Source of the DNA: Fimbriimonadaceae bacterium
GTDB taxonomy: Bacteria > Armatimonadota > Fimbriimonadia > Fimbriimonadales > Fimbriimonadaceae
Reading direction: 5' to 3'
DNA: 16,230 nucleotides
NCBI GenBank assembly: GCA_019694835.1
Contig: JAIBBE010000244.1
Location: 1-16,230, forward strand
Positions 7,897-15,392 of the stretch are shown here, in pieces (the first letter of the stretch is position 1; the number at the start of each line of letters is the position of its first letter). The position numbers and the translations under genes were made by a program. Below the pieces are notes generated by a model. That model did no database searches, was not told the origin of the DNA, and worked only from the letters and a program-made list of their open reading frames with translations.

Positions 7897-9207
7897 TCAC
7901 TTGGCCGTCTTTGCGGTCAGTTCGTTGACTAGCGCTTCGACGTGGGCGCGGATGGAATCCCGCGCGCCGTCGTAGTTTGCACTCACAGATGGGGTGTCGT
8001 TCCAATTGGCCCGCTGCACTGAGGGGGCATCGTGCGGCAGTTCGGCCCCGAGCGTGACCACGAGTTGGGCCGACAGAATGTCACTCGTACTGAGGAGGCG
8101 AGGATGGCCTGCGGGTGCTGGAAATCCGTCTGACTTCAATCCAGCCAGCATGGCCGCGTTAAATTCTGGATCGGGCGTGGTGCCTCTGGCAATCGCACTC
8201 AGATTCAGTCCTCGGTCAGATGCCAACTTGTTGAAGTACGCGGCGGCGATCACACTCTTGGCAGCCCCATGCTCGCAAACGAACACAACGTGCGCCGTTT
8301 GCGTCTGCTGCGTGTCGAGCGCGGATCGTAAGCCCTTCGCCAGACCAGCCGCCGTGCCCTTCCCCCAGTAATGGAGAAAGATGTACTGCGGCTCTTCGTG
8401 TGTCATGTGGTTGTGAATCGCAACGATGTTGATTCCGGCCTTTCGCAAAGCCTTTAGAACCGGCTGCACCTCGGACTTCAGCATCGCAAAGTCGCCATCC
8501 ACAAACGCAACATCGTCACTCCCCGCGAACGCCGCCCAGGTATTCACGCCCATCTGGTTGCCGACCGTTTTGCCGTGCATCGCAGCCTTGCGGCCAATCA
8601 CAGCCTTGTACATGCCGGAATTCACCTGGCCTTTTACACCAAGAATGCCGTCTATGGTCGCGGCAGTGATCGAGTTTGTTTCAGGAACGGCCGGGCCGGA
8701 GAACCGCGCGGCCGGCTGAGGATTGGCCGAGCGGATCTCTTTCACCTTGTCCATCGCGCGGCGTACCGCTGCCGCCAGTCTGTCCGCCGCTCCGCTTCCG
8801 CCGATGTGCATGAACATCACGCGCGGCGAGTCGAAGAAGAAGTGGTTGTGAAGGGCCGTAACTTCGAGTCCATTGTCCAGTGCCGCCGACATTACGGGAT
8901 TCACCTCGTCCTCGAACAAGACGAGATCGCCCATGACCATCAATCCGCCGTGCGCATCCGGCGTGAAGGCTGCCCAGGAAGTGAGGCCAAGGAACGGATG
9001 AATGCTCCGGCCTTCGACGGCAACTTTGACGTCCGTGCGGGGGAACGTCACCCGGTACACATCTTCATCGGCCGTGTAGCTCCCCTTCGCGCCGGTCGCC
9101 TGGTCAATTGCGGTCCTTTGCGCCTCAGAGATTGCTCCGGAAAGCGGGATCGCGACCGCGAGAGAAACCAGAGCAAGGAATACCGAAGGGCGTTTAGGCA
9201 TCATCAT
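7897..9207 (-). CDS. Exported DUF1259 (duplicated) fused to LMW-phosphatase/ArsC-like domain
   Basis: 436 aa in three parts after a signal peptide (about 1-25). Two tandem DUF1259 (LppY/LpqO) halves, about 28-155 and 172-298, share landmarks in the same order: TSWAAF/NTWAAF, EVNPV/EVQPV, an HNH triplet (120-122 and 265-267) and a following His (134 and 279). A C-terminal domain from about 305 resembles low-molecular-weight tyrosine phosphatase / ArsC: VVFVCEHGAAKS with Cys311, later LVVTLGAELPHDAP and WNDTP. The P-loop is CX5K (Lys317) instead of CX5R, and positions matching the two thioredoxin-type ArsC cysteines are Gly387 and Asp393, so arsenate reductase activity is doubtful. The start is one of three consecutive ATGs (9207, 9204, 9201), with a predicted promoter immediately upstream. 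Role in chromate handling is unknown. Confidence 0.88.
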   Translation of the reverse strand: MMMPKRPSVFLALVSLAVAIPLSGAISEAQRTAIDQATGAKGSYTADEDVYRVTFPRTDVKVAVEGRSIHPFLGLTSWAAFTPDAHGGLMVMGDLVLFEDEVNPVMSAALDNGLEVTALHNHFFFDSPRVMFMHIGGSGAADRLAAAVRRAMDKVKEIRSANPQPAARFSGPAVPETNSITAATIDGILGVKGQVNSGMYKAVIGRKAAMHGKTVGNQMGVNTWAAFAGSDDVAFVDGDFAMLKSEVQPVLKALRKAGINIVAIHNHMTHEEPQYIFLHYWGKGTAAGLAKGLRSALDTQQTQTAHVVFVCEHGAAKSVIAAAYFNKLASDRGLNLSAIARGTTPDPEFNAAMLAGLKSDGFPAPAGHPRLLSTSDILSAQLVVTLGAELPHDAPSVQRANWNDTPSVSANYDGARDSIRAHVEALVNELTAKTAK

Positions 9208-9211
9208 TGGG

Positions 9212-9243
9212 ATTATCGTGGACGAATCTGAAGTTCTTCTGAA
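9212..9243 (-). promoter_or_regulatory. Third TTCAGA direct-repeat site and -10, promoter of the DUF1259 gene
   Basis: On the minus strand, TTCAGA (9238-9243) and TTCAGA (9227-9232) are 11 bp apart start to start. Nine bases lie between the repeat and GATAAT (9212-9217), a good -10. Four bases later come three ATG codons, so transcription would start inside the ATG run and give a leaderless message. The arrangement matches the two sites at 10399-10430 and 10454-10485 exactly in spacing. It implies an internal promoter 46 bp after chrA, so the last three genes of the chromate operon can be induced separately. Confidence 0.65.
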
Positions 9244-9252
9244 AGATTGCCG

Positions 9253-10383
9253 TCAGCCCCGGATGATCAGGCCGGCGATGCCCGCGAGAACGATGACGAG
9301 CGGTTCTGGAACACGCTTTGTCTTCAAGAGGATGGCCAGGGTTGCCGCCGCAATTAAGGCAGTCGGGATGTCGAAGATGGCTCTCCTGCCAAGCACAAAT
9401 GCCGCTCCTGCAATTGCGCCCGTCGCCGCCGCCGTCACTCCATCCACAAACGACTTCAATTGCGGGTTGTTCGCAAAGCGCCGGAAATACGGGGCCGGAA
9501 TCACCACCAACAGGTAGCAGGGCAGGAATACACCCAATGCGGCCGCCGTCGCCCCCAACGGACCGGCTACAAGGTGGCCAATGAAGGCGACCGTGATGAC
9601 CACTGGTCCTGGAGTGATCATCGCCACGGCTACCGCGTCGAGGAATTGGCGCTCCGTCAGCCAGTGGAACTTGCCAACGACACCTCCATAGAGGAACGGC
9701 ACGATGGCCAGGCCGCTCCCAAAGACGAACGCGCCGGCCTCCGCGAAGTACCAGAAGAGAGTCGCCAAAGTGCTGCCCCCAGCAGGTCCGTGCAGTCCTG
9801 AGATCAACCAAACGGGGACCGAGGCAACAGTCCGTGCCCGAAAGGCGCGCTGCCGGACAGCCAAGGCCACAACTCCCGATAGAACAAACAACCAAATCAC
9901 CTCAGATTCCGTCCACGCGGTGACGATCGCGGAGACGGCAAAGATCGACCAGAGCAGCCAGTCTTTCGCCAGCGTCGATTTGACAAGTTTGTAGGCGCTT
10001 CGGCCAATGATGGCGATGACGGCGGCGCCGATGCCGTAAAACACTCCCTGCATCCAGGGCAGACCACCAAGTTCGAGGTAAAGGGCGGCAAGGGCAAGCA
10101 CCATCAGGAACGACGGCAGAACGAAGGCGACGCCGACCAGCGTCGCTCCGAGCACACCCGCCCGAACCCAGCCGAGGTAGATAGCCAACTGTGCCGCCAA
10201 GGGGCCGGGCGCCAACTGAGCAAGCGCCAGCCCTTCTTTGTACTCGTCGGGTGTGATCCATTTGCGCTCCTCGACGAGCTCCTTCTGCATATAGCCCGCA
10301 AGGGCGATCGGGCCACCGAAGCCCACTGCACCGAGTCGGAGAAAGTACAAGGTGAACTGTTTCAGCGAGGGGGTATCTGGCAT
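9253..10383 (-). CDS. chrA: Chromate transporter ChrA (CHR family, two-domain)
   Basis: Inner-membrane CHR-superfamily carrier that exports chromate from the cytoplasm. 376 aa, the bidomain long form. The N-terminal half (about 5-150) has LGAVGFGGPIALAGYMQ and the conserved LAPGPLAAQLAIYLGW. The C-terminal half (about 205-376) repeats the pattern with FVFGSGLAIVPFLYGG and AMITPGPVVITVAFIGH. Both halves are dense in hydrophobic helices, about ten in all, with opposite-topology repeats as usual for the family. The start ATG 10383 has no recognisable Shine-Dalgarno and lies just beyond a predicted -10. It is divergent from the response regulator gene, and both promoters carry the same direct-repeat site. 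First gene of the chromate operon. Confidence 0.96.
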   Translation of the reverse strand: MPDTPSLKQFTLYFLRLGAVGFGGPIALAGYMQKELVEERKWITPDEYKEGLALAQLAPGPLAAQLAIYLGWVRAGVLGATLVGVAFVLPSFLMVLALAALYLELGGLPWMQGVFYGIGAAVIAIIGRSAYKLVKSTLAKDWLLWSIFAVSAIVTAWTESEVIWLFVLSGVVALAVRQRAFRARTVASVPVWLISGLHGPAGGSTLATLFWYFAEAGAFVFGSGLAIVPFLYGGVVGKFHWLTERQFLDAVAVAMITPGPVVITVAFIGHLVAGPLGATAAALGVFLPCYLLVVIPAPYFRRFANNPQLKSFVDGVTAAATGAIAGAAFVLGRRAIFDIPTALIAAATLAILLKTKRVPEPLVIVLAGIAGLIIRG

Positions 10384-10398
10384 CGTGGGAATCTTTAC

Positions 10399-10430
10399 AC
10401 TTTAGGTCTTGAATCTGAAGATTCTCTGAA
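10399..10430 (-). promoter_or_regulatory. TTCAGA direct-repeat site and -10 of the chrA promoter
   Basis: On the minus strand the 17-bp motif TTCAGA-GAATC-TTCAGA occupies 10414-10430. Nine bases follow, then TAAAGT (10399-10404) as a -10 hexamer. ATG of chrA begins 15 bases beyond it. The repeat period is one helical turn and would cover the -35 position, as in PhoB-type activation. It is the near-identical mirror of the site at 10454-10470. Likely bound by the OmpR-family regulator encoded next door. Confidence 0.7.
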
Positions 10431-10453
10431 GGACTTCATCGAGCCAGCGAAGA

Positions 10454-10485
10454 TTCAGACGATCTTCAGAATCAACAGGTAGCTT
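10454..10485 (+). promoter_or_regulatory. TTCAGA direct-repeat site and -10 of the response-regulator promoter
   Basis: The plus-strand motif TTCAGA-CGATC-TTCAGA is at 10454-10470, then nine bases, then TAGCTT (10480-10485). ATG of the response regulator is at 10498, 12 bases beyond the -10, with no clear Shine-Dalgarno. The motif differs from the chrA site at only two spacer bases (15 of 17 identical) and points the other way, so the 114-bp divergent region carries one operator per promoter. It suggests positive autoregulation. Confidence 0.7.
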
Positions 10486-10497
10486 GGTAATGGATAG

Positions 10498-11178
10498 ATG
10501 CGGCTGCTGGTTGTAGAAGATGAGAAGCGCATGGCTGAACTCCTCCGGAAGGGATTGGAGGAGGAAGGTTATGTCGTGGCCATTGCACTGGACGGCCCCA
10601 CGGGCCTTGCGATGGCGCGTGCAAGCAGTTTCGAACTGATCCTGCTCGATATCATGCTCCCCGGCATGGATGGTTTCAGCGTCGCCCGACGGCTGCGAAG
10701 CGACGGCAACTCGACGCCCATTCTGATGCTCACCGCTCGCGATGCCACACCGGATGTGGTTCAGGGGCTCGACCTGGGCGCAGACGACTACCTGACCAAG
10801 CCGTTCTCCTTCGAAGTCTTGCTGGCGCGTATCCGAGCGCTTTTGCGTCGCGGCCCGGCGGCCCTTTCGGCGCATCTACAGATCGGAGAACTGCGGCTCG
10901 ACCCAGCCGCACACGAGGTTTATCAGGGCGACGAGCGGATCCCGCTGACCAGGACCGAGTTTCATCTCCTCGAGTTCCTGATGCGGCGAGCCGGGCAGGT
11001 CGTCCCGCGAGCAACCCTGATTGAAGCCGTTTGGGGCTACGACCGCGACATCGAGAGCAACACCCTCGACGCCTTTATCCGGCTTCTGCGCACGAAGCTG
11101 GAAGGCAAGGACGGACCGAGGCTGATCCAGACGGTCCGCGGCATCGGCTACGCGATCCGGGAGGAGGCGCCGGAATGA
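10498..11178 (+). CDS. OmpR/PhoB-family response regulator (CzcR/CusR-like)
   Basis: Cytoplasmic transcription factor of a two-component system, 226 aa. The receiver domain (1-115) has the acidic pocket E7/D8, phospho-acceptor Asp51 (LLDIMLPGMDG), Thr79 (MLTARD) and Lys101 (LTKPF). The winged-helix DNA-binding domain (about 125-222) has LTRTEFHLLEFL, the recognition region RATLIEAVWGYDRDIESNTLDAFIRLLRTKL, and the wing TVRGIGYAI. The start ATG 10498 gives the canonical beginning MRLLVVEDE, so no extension is needed. The gene overlaps the kinase gene (ATGA). Three direct-repeat sites with one-turn spacing lie before this gene, chrA and the DUF1259 gene, and it is the obvious candidate to bind them. 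Closest in style to heavy-metal regulators; the actual inducer (chromate or metal) is inferred from context only. Confidence 0.95.
   Translation: MRLLVVEDEKRMAELLRKGLEEEGYVVAIALDGPTGLAMARASSFELILLDIMLPGMDGFSVARRLRSDGNSTPILMLTARDATPDVVQGLDLGADDYLTKPFSFEVLLARIRALLRRGPAALSAHLQIGELRLDPAAHEVYQGDERIPLTRTEFHLLEFLMRRAGQVVPRATLIEAVWGYDRDIESNTLDAFIRLLRTKLEGKDGPRLIQTVRGIGYAIREEAPE
11159..11167 (+). promoter_or_regulatory. Ribosome binding site fixing the kinase start
   Basis: GGGAGGAGG lies inside the end of the response-regulator gene, with AGGAGG seven bases before ATG 11175. The kinase reading frame stays open upstream to 11031, but that extension lies within the regulator and is Arg-rich shadow sequence. 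This site therefore sets the start at 11175. Confidence 0.8.
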
Positions 11179-12572
11179 ATCCGCGATCGATTCGATTCCG
11201 GCTCACGGCGTGGTACTCGACGGTGCTGGCGTTGGCTTTGGCCACCTTCGGGGTGTTCACCTGGTTCGCGGTTCGCGAGATTCTTTTCCATGCGGTCGAT
11301 GAGACACTTGCGGATCGAGTCGAAGGAGTGCGCCGGTTCATGGAGAATCAGATCGGCGCGCTCTCCGTTGAGGAGATCCGCGACGAGTTCAAGGAGCATT
11401 CGGTTCTTGGGCCGGGCGGCGATCTCTTTCAGGTGTGCGATGCCGCGGGTGTCTGGCTCTATCGCTCGGCATCCCTCGAGAACGGCTCAGTGCCCATACA
11501 TTTGCCCGCAACTGTATCTGCGAAAGGCGTTGTGGAGGACCGGCAAGTCGCCGGGACGAGCTTGCGATTCCTCTCGCGCAGCGTGACGGTTCTTGGCAAG
11601 CCCTACACGGTACAAGTCGCGGCCCCCACCCACGAACTGGTCGAAGGCCTGACCAGGTTCAAGTGGGCGCTGATCCTGCTGGTTCCGATGGTGCTTCTGG
11701 CCGCGACGGCCGGCGGGTGGTGGATGAGCCGGCGCGCACTTCATCCCGTCGACCAGATCACGTCAACCGCTCGTTCCATCGGCGAACAGAATCTGGCGAA
11801 GCGGTTACCTGTCCCGGATACCGAGGACGAATTGCAGCGGCTGTCCGAAACGTTGAACCAAATGCTGGACCGCATCGAAGGAGCGTTCCGGCGCGTGACA
11901 CAGTTCACTGCGGATGCTTCGCACGAGTTGCGGACACCCGCCGCGCTGATCCGGACAACCTCCGAGATTGCTCTTCGCAAGCAACGCTCCGATGCCGAAT
12001 ACCGCGAAGCGTTGGACGAGGTCCATGCCGAATCAGTCCGCACGACCGGCTTGATCGAGAATCTGCTCACCCTCGCCCGCGCCGATGCCGGCAAGGAGAT
12101 TCTGGATCGAACCACGGTCGATCTCGCCTCGCTGGTCCTGGAAGTCTCAGGGCAGGCGGAGAAACTCGCCCAGCAGAAGGGAATCACGCTTGCTTGCCAG
12201 GCGCCAGAGGGAATCGCACTCATCAGCGGAGATCGCGGCACGTTGCGCCGGCTCTTTCTTATCCTGCTGGACAATGCCGTGAAGTACACACCGCCAGGCG
12301 GGCAGATTCAAGTGGGAATCAACCAGCACTCGGAGAAGGTCACGGTCGAGGTCCGCGACACAGGTGGCGGAATCAGTCAGCAAGACCTGCCCCACATCTT
12401 CGAGCGCTTCTACCGGTCCGATAAGTCGCGTAACCGCGATTCGGGAGGGGCCGGACTCGGCCTATCGCTTGCCAAATGGATTGTGGAGGCCCACGGAGGT
12501 TCTATAGAAGTCGAGAGCGCTGTCGATAGCGGCAGCACCTTCAGAGTGTCGCTGCCGAAGGTGCTTGTATGA
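11175..12572 (+). CDS. Membrane sensor histidine kinase (heavy-metal sensor type)
   Basis: Two-component kinase of 465 aa, partner of the regulator it overlaps by 4 bp. TM1 is at about 12-32 and TM2 at about 164-184, enclosing a periplasmic sensor of about 130 residues. HAMP is at about 182-236, with the motif RRALHPVDQI. The H-box ASHELRTPAALI has His250. The ATPase domain has an N-box with Asn367 (LLDNAVKYTPPGG), G1 DTGGGI (395-400), F-box IFERFYR and G2 GGAGLGLSLA (424-433). The order and the LHPVDQI/HELRTPAALI wording are those of CusS/CzcS-type heavy-metal sensor kinases. No His-rich or Cys-rich metal site stands out in the periplasmic part; Cys88 and a few scattered His are the only candidate ligands. 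The stop overlaps the TonB receptor gene (ATGA). Confidence 0.94.
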   Translation: MNPRSIRFRLTAWYSTVLALALATFGVFTWFAVREILFHAVDETLADRVEGVRRFMENQIGALSVEEIRDEFKEHSVLGPGGDLFQVCDAAGVWLYRSASLENGSVPIHLPATVSAKGVVEDRQVAGTSLRFLSRSVTVLGKPYTVQVAAPTHELVEGLTRFKWALILLVPMVLLAATAGGWWMSRRALHPVDQITSTARSIGEQNLAKRLPVPDTEDELQRLSETLNQMLDRIEGAFRRVTQFTADASHELRTPAALIRTTSEIALRKQRSDAEYREALDEVHAESVRTTGLIENLLTLARADAGKEILDRTTVDLASLVLEVSGQAEKLAQQKGITLACQAPEGIALISGDRGTLRRLFLILLDNAVKYTPPGGQIQVGINQHSEKVTVEVRDTGGGISQQDLPHIFERFYRSDKSRNRDSGGAGLGLSLAKWIVEAHGGSIEVESAVDSGSTFRVSLPKVLV

Positions 12573-15112
12573 AGCTCCTCCTACTGAGCTTCGTCTTGGG
12601 AATGGCGCTGGTCGGCCAAACCGGTGTTCCCCTAGTGGCCATCACCGGATCGATCGTCGATCCTTCGAACGCACCGGTACCCTCAGTCCGAGTGCTGCTA
12701 AAGGCGACTGATGCTGATGTGGAAGCGACAACCGATGCCGCTGGGCAGTTCCGCTTTGGGCAAGTGGTTCCCGGCAACTATGAGATCCATGCCGCCTTCC
12801 CCGGGTTCGACCCGGTCGTGCGGAAAGTGAGGGTCGGCACCCGCAGCCCTCAGCCGCTCACAATTCGATTGACGCTCGCGAGCCTCAAAGAGCAACTCGA
12901 TGTGCCTGAACAGGAGAAGACCGTCTCATCGCAGGCGAGCGGCAACGTGGACACGATTTCGGTCGAACGAACCATGCTCGACAATCTGCCGTTCTTGGAT
13001 ATGAACTACCTATCGGCGTTGGGGCGCTTCCTTGACCCTGGCACGCCAGGAGGCGCGGGCACCTCCATCGTGGTGGACGGAATGGAGATGCGGAATGTCG
13101 GCGTTACAGCCTCGGCCATCCAAGAGATCCGCATCAATAACAACCCGTACACCGTCGAGTATCCGCGATGGAGCCGCCGCCGCATTGAGGTCATCACCAA
13201 ATCCTCCGCCGACGCTTACCACGGCACATTCAACTTCCTGTTTCGCGACTACCACCTGAATGCGCGCGACGCGTTCGCGACGGAGCGCCCGCAGGAGCAG
13301 CGCCGGATCTTTGAAGGGAGTCTGTTCGGGCCGGTGGGCAGGAGCAAGAGCACATCGTTTCTGTTTTCCGCGGCTCGCGAGCAGGAGGATCTAGTAGCCG
13401 TGGTGTTTGCCCAGGGCCTTCAGGGTCCGATCAATGAGAACGTGCCCACGCCTCAGGTGAATACCGTCGCATCCTTGCGCATCAGCCGCCAGCTCAACGA
13501 GAACCAGGCTTTGTTCGTGCAATACAACTTTCAGGATCGTTGGCAGAACAACATAGGAGTAGGCGGTACGACACTGGCCGAAGCCGGCGCACAGTCTCGC
13601 TTCCGCGAGGACGAGTTCATCTTCAACCATCGGGCTGTGCTCACCGCGAAGCTGCTGTCGCAGTTCCGCATACTAGTGGGCCGATACTGGTCCCCTACGA
13701 ACAGCAATCTCGCCGCGGCGAGGCTCGTTGTGACCGATGCATTCACCGGCGGCGGCGCACAGGCCGACCGGTTGTCAACGGAGTTTCACACCTCGATCAC
13801 CTGGCTGTTGACGCAAACCGCCCGCAAGCACACGCTCAAGTACGGCTTCAATATTCCCGACTGGAGCCGGCGCGGCCTCTCCGACCGGACCAATCAGATC
13901 GGAACACTTTCGTTCGCATCACTTGGGGATCTGTCCGCCAACCGGCCATTCTCAGCCGTGCTCCAGCGAGGAGACCCGCGCGTCGTGTTCATCGAGAAGA
14001 ATGTGGGCGCCTTTCTCCAGGACGAATGGCAACTGCGCCCCAACCTCTCCCTGGCGACGGGTCTGCGCTACGACTGGCAAAACAACTTCGGCGATGGAAA
14101 CAACTTCGCTCCCAGGGTGGCGATCGCCTATGCGCCGGGCAAAGCGCGGAAGACCGTCATCCGGACTGGCGCAGGCTTCTTCTTCGACCGCTCCGGCCCA
14201 GTCCCAATCTTCGACATTCTCCGGTTCAACGGAACTCAGTTGCGCAGGTATGTCCTCAGCGGGCTTCAGATACCGCCGGTCCTGAGCGAGGGGTCCCTTC
14301 TCGCGTTTCCCACCAGCATCCATCAACTGGAGCGCGGCGTCCAACTCCCCAACACAATGCAATTCAGCTTGGGTATCGAACGGCAGCTAGCGAAGAAGAC
14401 CACGCTTGCTGTGAACTACGTTGGGACTCGCGGAGTTCAGCAACTGCGCTCACGGGACGCCAACGCCCCCTTGCCTCCTGGCTTCGCGTCCCGTCCGGAT
14501 CCATCTGTCAATGTCCTCCGGGAAATTGAGTCCGCCGGACGTGTGGAGGCGAATGCGCTCGAACTAACCTTGCGCGGTGAAATCGCCCCACGCGTCACGG
14601 GTATGGCCCAGTATGTGTTTGGCCGGACGAGAACCGACACGGGAGGCGTGAATTGGTACCCGGCAAATAGCTTCTCTCCAGCAGGCGAATGGGGACGGGC
14701 CGACACCGACCGGAGACACCAGTTCAACTTCCTCGGAACAGCGTCTTTGCACCGCTGGGCCAACTTCGGCTTGTCGGTCTCGCTGCTCTCGGGTATCCCC
14801 TTCAACATCACCACTGGTCGAGACGACAACCGGGATGGCATGGCCCTGGATCGCCCGGCGGGTGTAACACGAAACATGGGTCTCGGCCCCGGCGCTGCGA
14901 TCATTGACTTGCGCTGGTATCGTGACTTTCGAATTCGCCCCGCGAGGAAGGACAAGAGCCCAAGCTTTACGGTTTCAGTCGACGCGTTCAATGTACTGAA
15001 CCACGTGAACTATCAGAACTTCGTTGGCGCACTCACCTCCCCCTTCTACGGGCAAGCAGTCGGTTCACAGCCGCCCCGCCGCCTCCAGATCGGTTGCCGG
15101 TATCAGTTTTGA
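12569..15112 (+). CDS. Oar-like TonB-dependent receptor with carboxypeptidase-regulatory domain
   Basis: An 847-aa outer membrane protein. The signal peptide is about 1-16. A carboxypeptidase-regulatory-like (CnaB/transthyretin-type) domain at about 22-104 has ITGSIVDPSNAPVPSV, TTDAAGQFRF and VPGNYEI. A plug-like region follows at about 125-215 (LPFLDMNYLSALGRFL, IVVDGMEMRNVGVTASAIQEI, RIEVITKS). The rest is beta-barrel, rich in aromatic and Asn/Arg strands and ending in an aromatic residue (RYQF), as needed for barrel insertion. This architecture is the acidobacterial/myxobacterial Oar-like group; it is somewhat shorter than the commonest ones (about 1000-1200 aa). The gene overlaps the kinase gene by 4 bp, with AAGG upstream, so it is translationally coupled to the two-component system. 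The ligand is unknown; a role in substrate uptake or in signalling to the kinase is inference. Confidence 0.9.
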   Translation: MKLLLLSFVLGMALVGQTGVPLVAITGSIVDPSNAPVPSVRVLLKATDADVEATTDAAGQFRFGQVVPGNYEIHAAFPGFDPVVRKVRVGTRSPQPLTIRLTLASLKEQLDVPEQEKTVSSQASGNVDTISVERTMLDNLPFLDMNYLSALGRFLDPGTPGGAGTSIVVDGMEMRNVGVTASAIQEIRINNNPYTVEYPRWSRRRIEVITKSSADAYHGTFNFLFRDYHLNARDAFATERPQEQRRIFEGSLFGPVGRSKSTSFLFSAAREQEDLVAVVFAQGLQGPINENVPTPQVNTVASLRISRQLNENQALFVQYNFQDRWQNNIGVGGTTLAEAGAQSRFREDEFIFNHRAVLTAKLLSQFRILVGRYWSPTNSNLAAARLVVTDAFTGGGAQADRLSTEFHTSITWLLTQTARKHTLKYGFNIPDWSRRGLSDRTNQIGTLSFASLGDLSANRPFSAVLQRGDPRVVFIEKNVGAFLQDEWQLRPNLSLATGLRYDWQNNFGDGNNFAPRVAIAYAPGKARKTVIRTGAGFFFDRSGPVPIFDILRFNGTQLRRYVLSGLQIPPVLSEGSLLAFPTSIHQLERGVQLPNTMQFSLGIERQLAKKTTLAVNYVGTRGVQQLRSRDANAPLPPGFASRPDPSVNVLREIESAGRVEANALELTLRGEIAPRVTGMAQYVFGRTRTDTGGVNWYPANSFSPAGEWGRADTDRRHQFNFLGTASLHRWANFGLSVSLLSGIPFNITTGRDDNRDGMALDRPAGVTRNMGLGPGAAIIDLRWYRDFRIRPARKDKSPSFTVSVDAFNVLNHVNYQNFVGALTSPFYGQAVGSQPPRRLQIGCRYQF

Positions 15113-15392
15113 AGGGAATTGGTGGGTACTAATGCGTGCCGCAAAACTAGTTTCGCCGAGGCATGAATCAGGTCGCTCGTAGTTGGTTATTGCTCGAATT
15201 CGCAGAGCATCGCTCATAACTACCTGTCCGCCGCGGGAGAGTTGGGGCGACCAGTGACCAAAGGATCGAGCGAGTTCTGTTCCGATTCCCCTGTTCAATC
15301 TCGTTTGGTGTCTCGGAGATCGCCAACTACTCTGACCACAGGTGCCTCAGCTCAGCGACTCCAGCCTTCCGACGGTGAGTGACCTGCGAGAG
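15113..15392 (+). other. Gap after the TonB receptor with nested inverted repeats
   Basis: No gene is evident in these 280 bases. Two structures can be seen. A perfect 10-bp palindrome AAACTAGTTT lies at 15144-15153. A nested hairpin has GTAGTT (15179-15184) pairing with AACTAC (15218-15223), and TGCTC (15191-15195) pairing with GAGCA (15205-15209). The second might be a weak terminator or RNA structure after the receptor gene, though no T-run follows. No TTCAGA repeat site or convincing promoter was found before the next gene. Confidence 0.3.

Noticed and set aside
8249..8286. Calling the phosphatase-like domain an arsenate reductase
   Set aside because: The P-loop Arg is Lys and both positions of the redox cysteines are non-Cys, so a functional arsC assignment is not supported.
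9194..9895. 233-codon minus-strand frame covering the chrA-DUF1259 junction
   Set aside because: It overlaps chrA in another frame, is Arg/Gly/Cys-rich and crosses the predicted promoter; chrA is certain.
11031..11174. N-terminal extension of the kinase frame upstream of 11175
   Set aside because: It lies inside the response-regulator gene, is Arg-rich, and a strong Shine-Dalgarno with an ATGA overlap marks 11175 as the start.
11435..12424. 329-codon open frame on the plus strand within the kinase gene
   Set aside because: Arg/Pro/Gly-rich and out of frame with the recognisable HAMP, H-box and ATPase motifs.
12540..12545. Single TTCAGA shortly before the TonB receptor start
   Set aside because: No second half-site at an 11-bp distance on either side, and the receptor is translationally coupled to the kinase.
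13540..14529. 329-codon open frame on the plus strand inside the TonB receptor gene
   Set aside because: Arg/Pro-rich shadow in another frame; the receptor frame has clear barrel and plug features.
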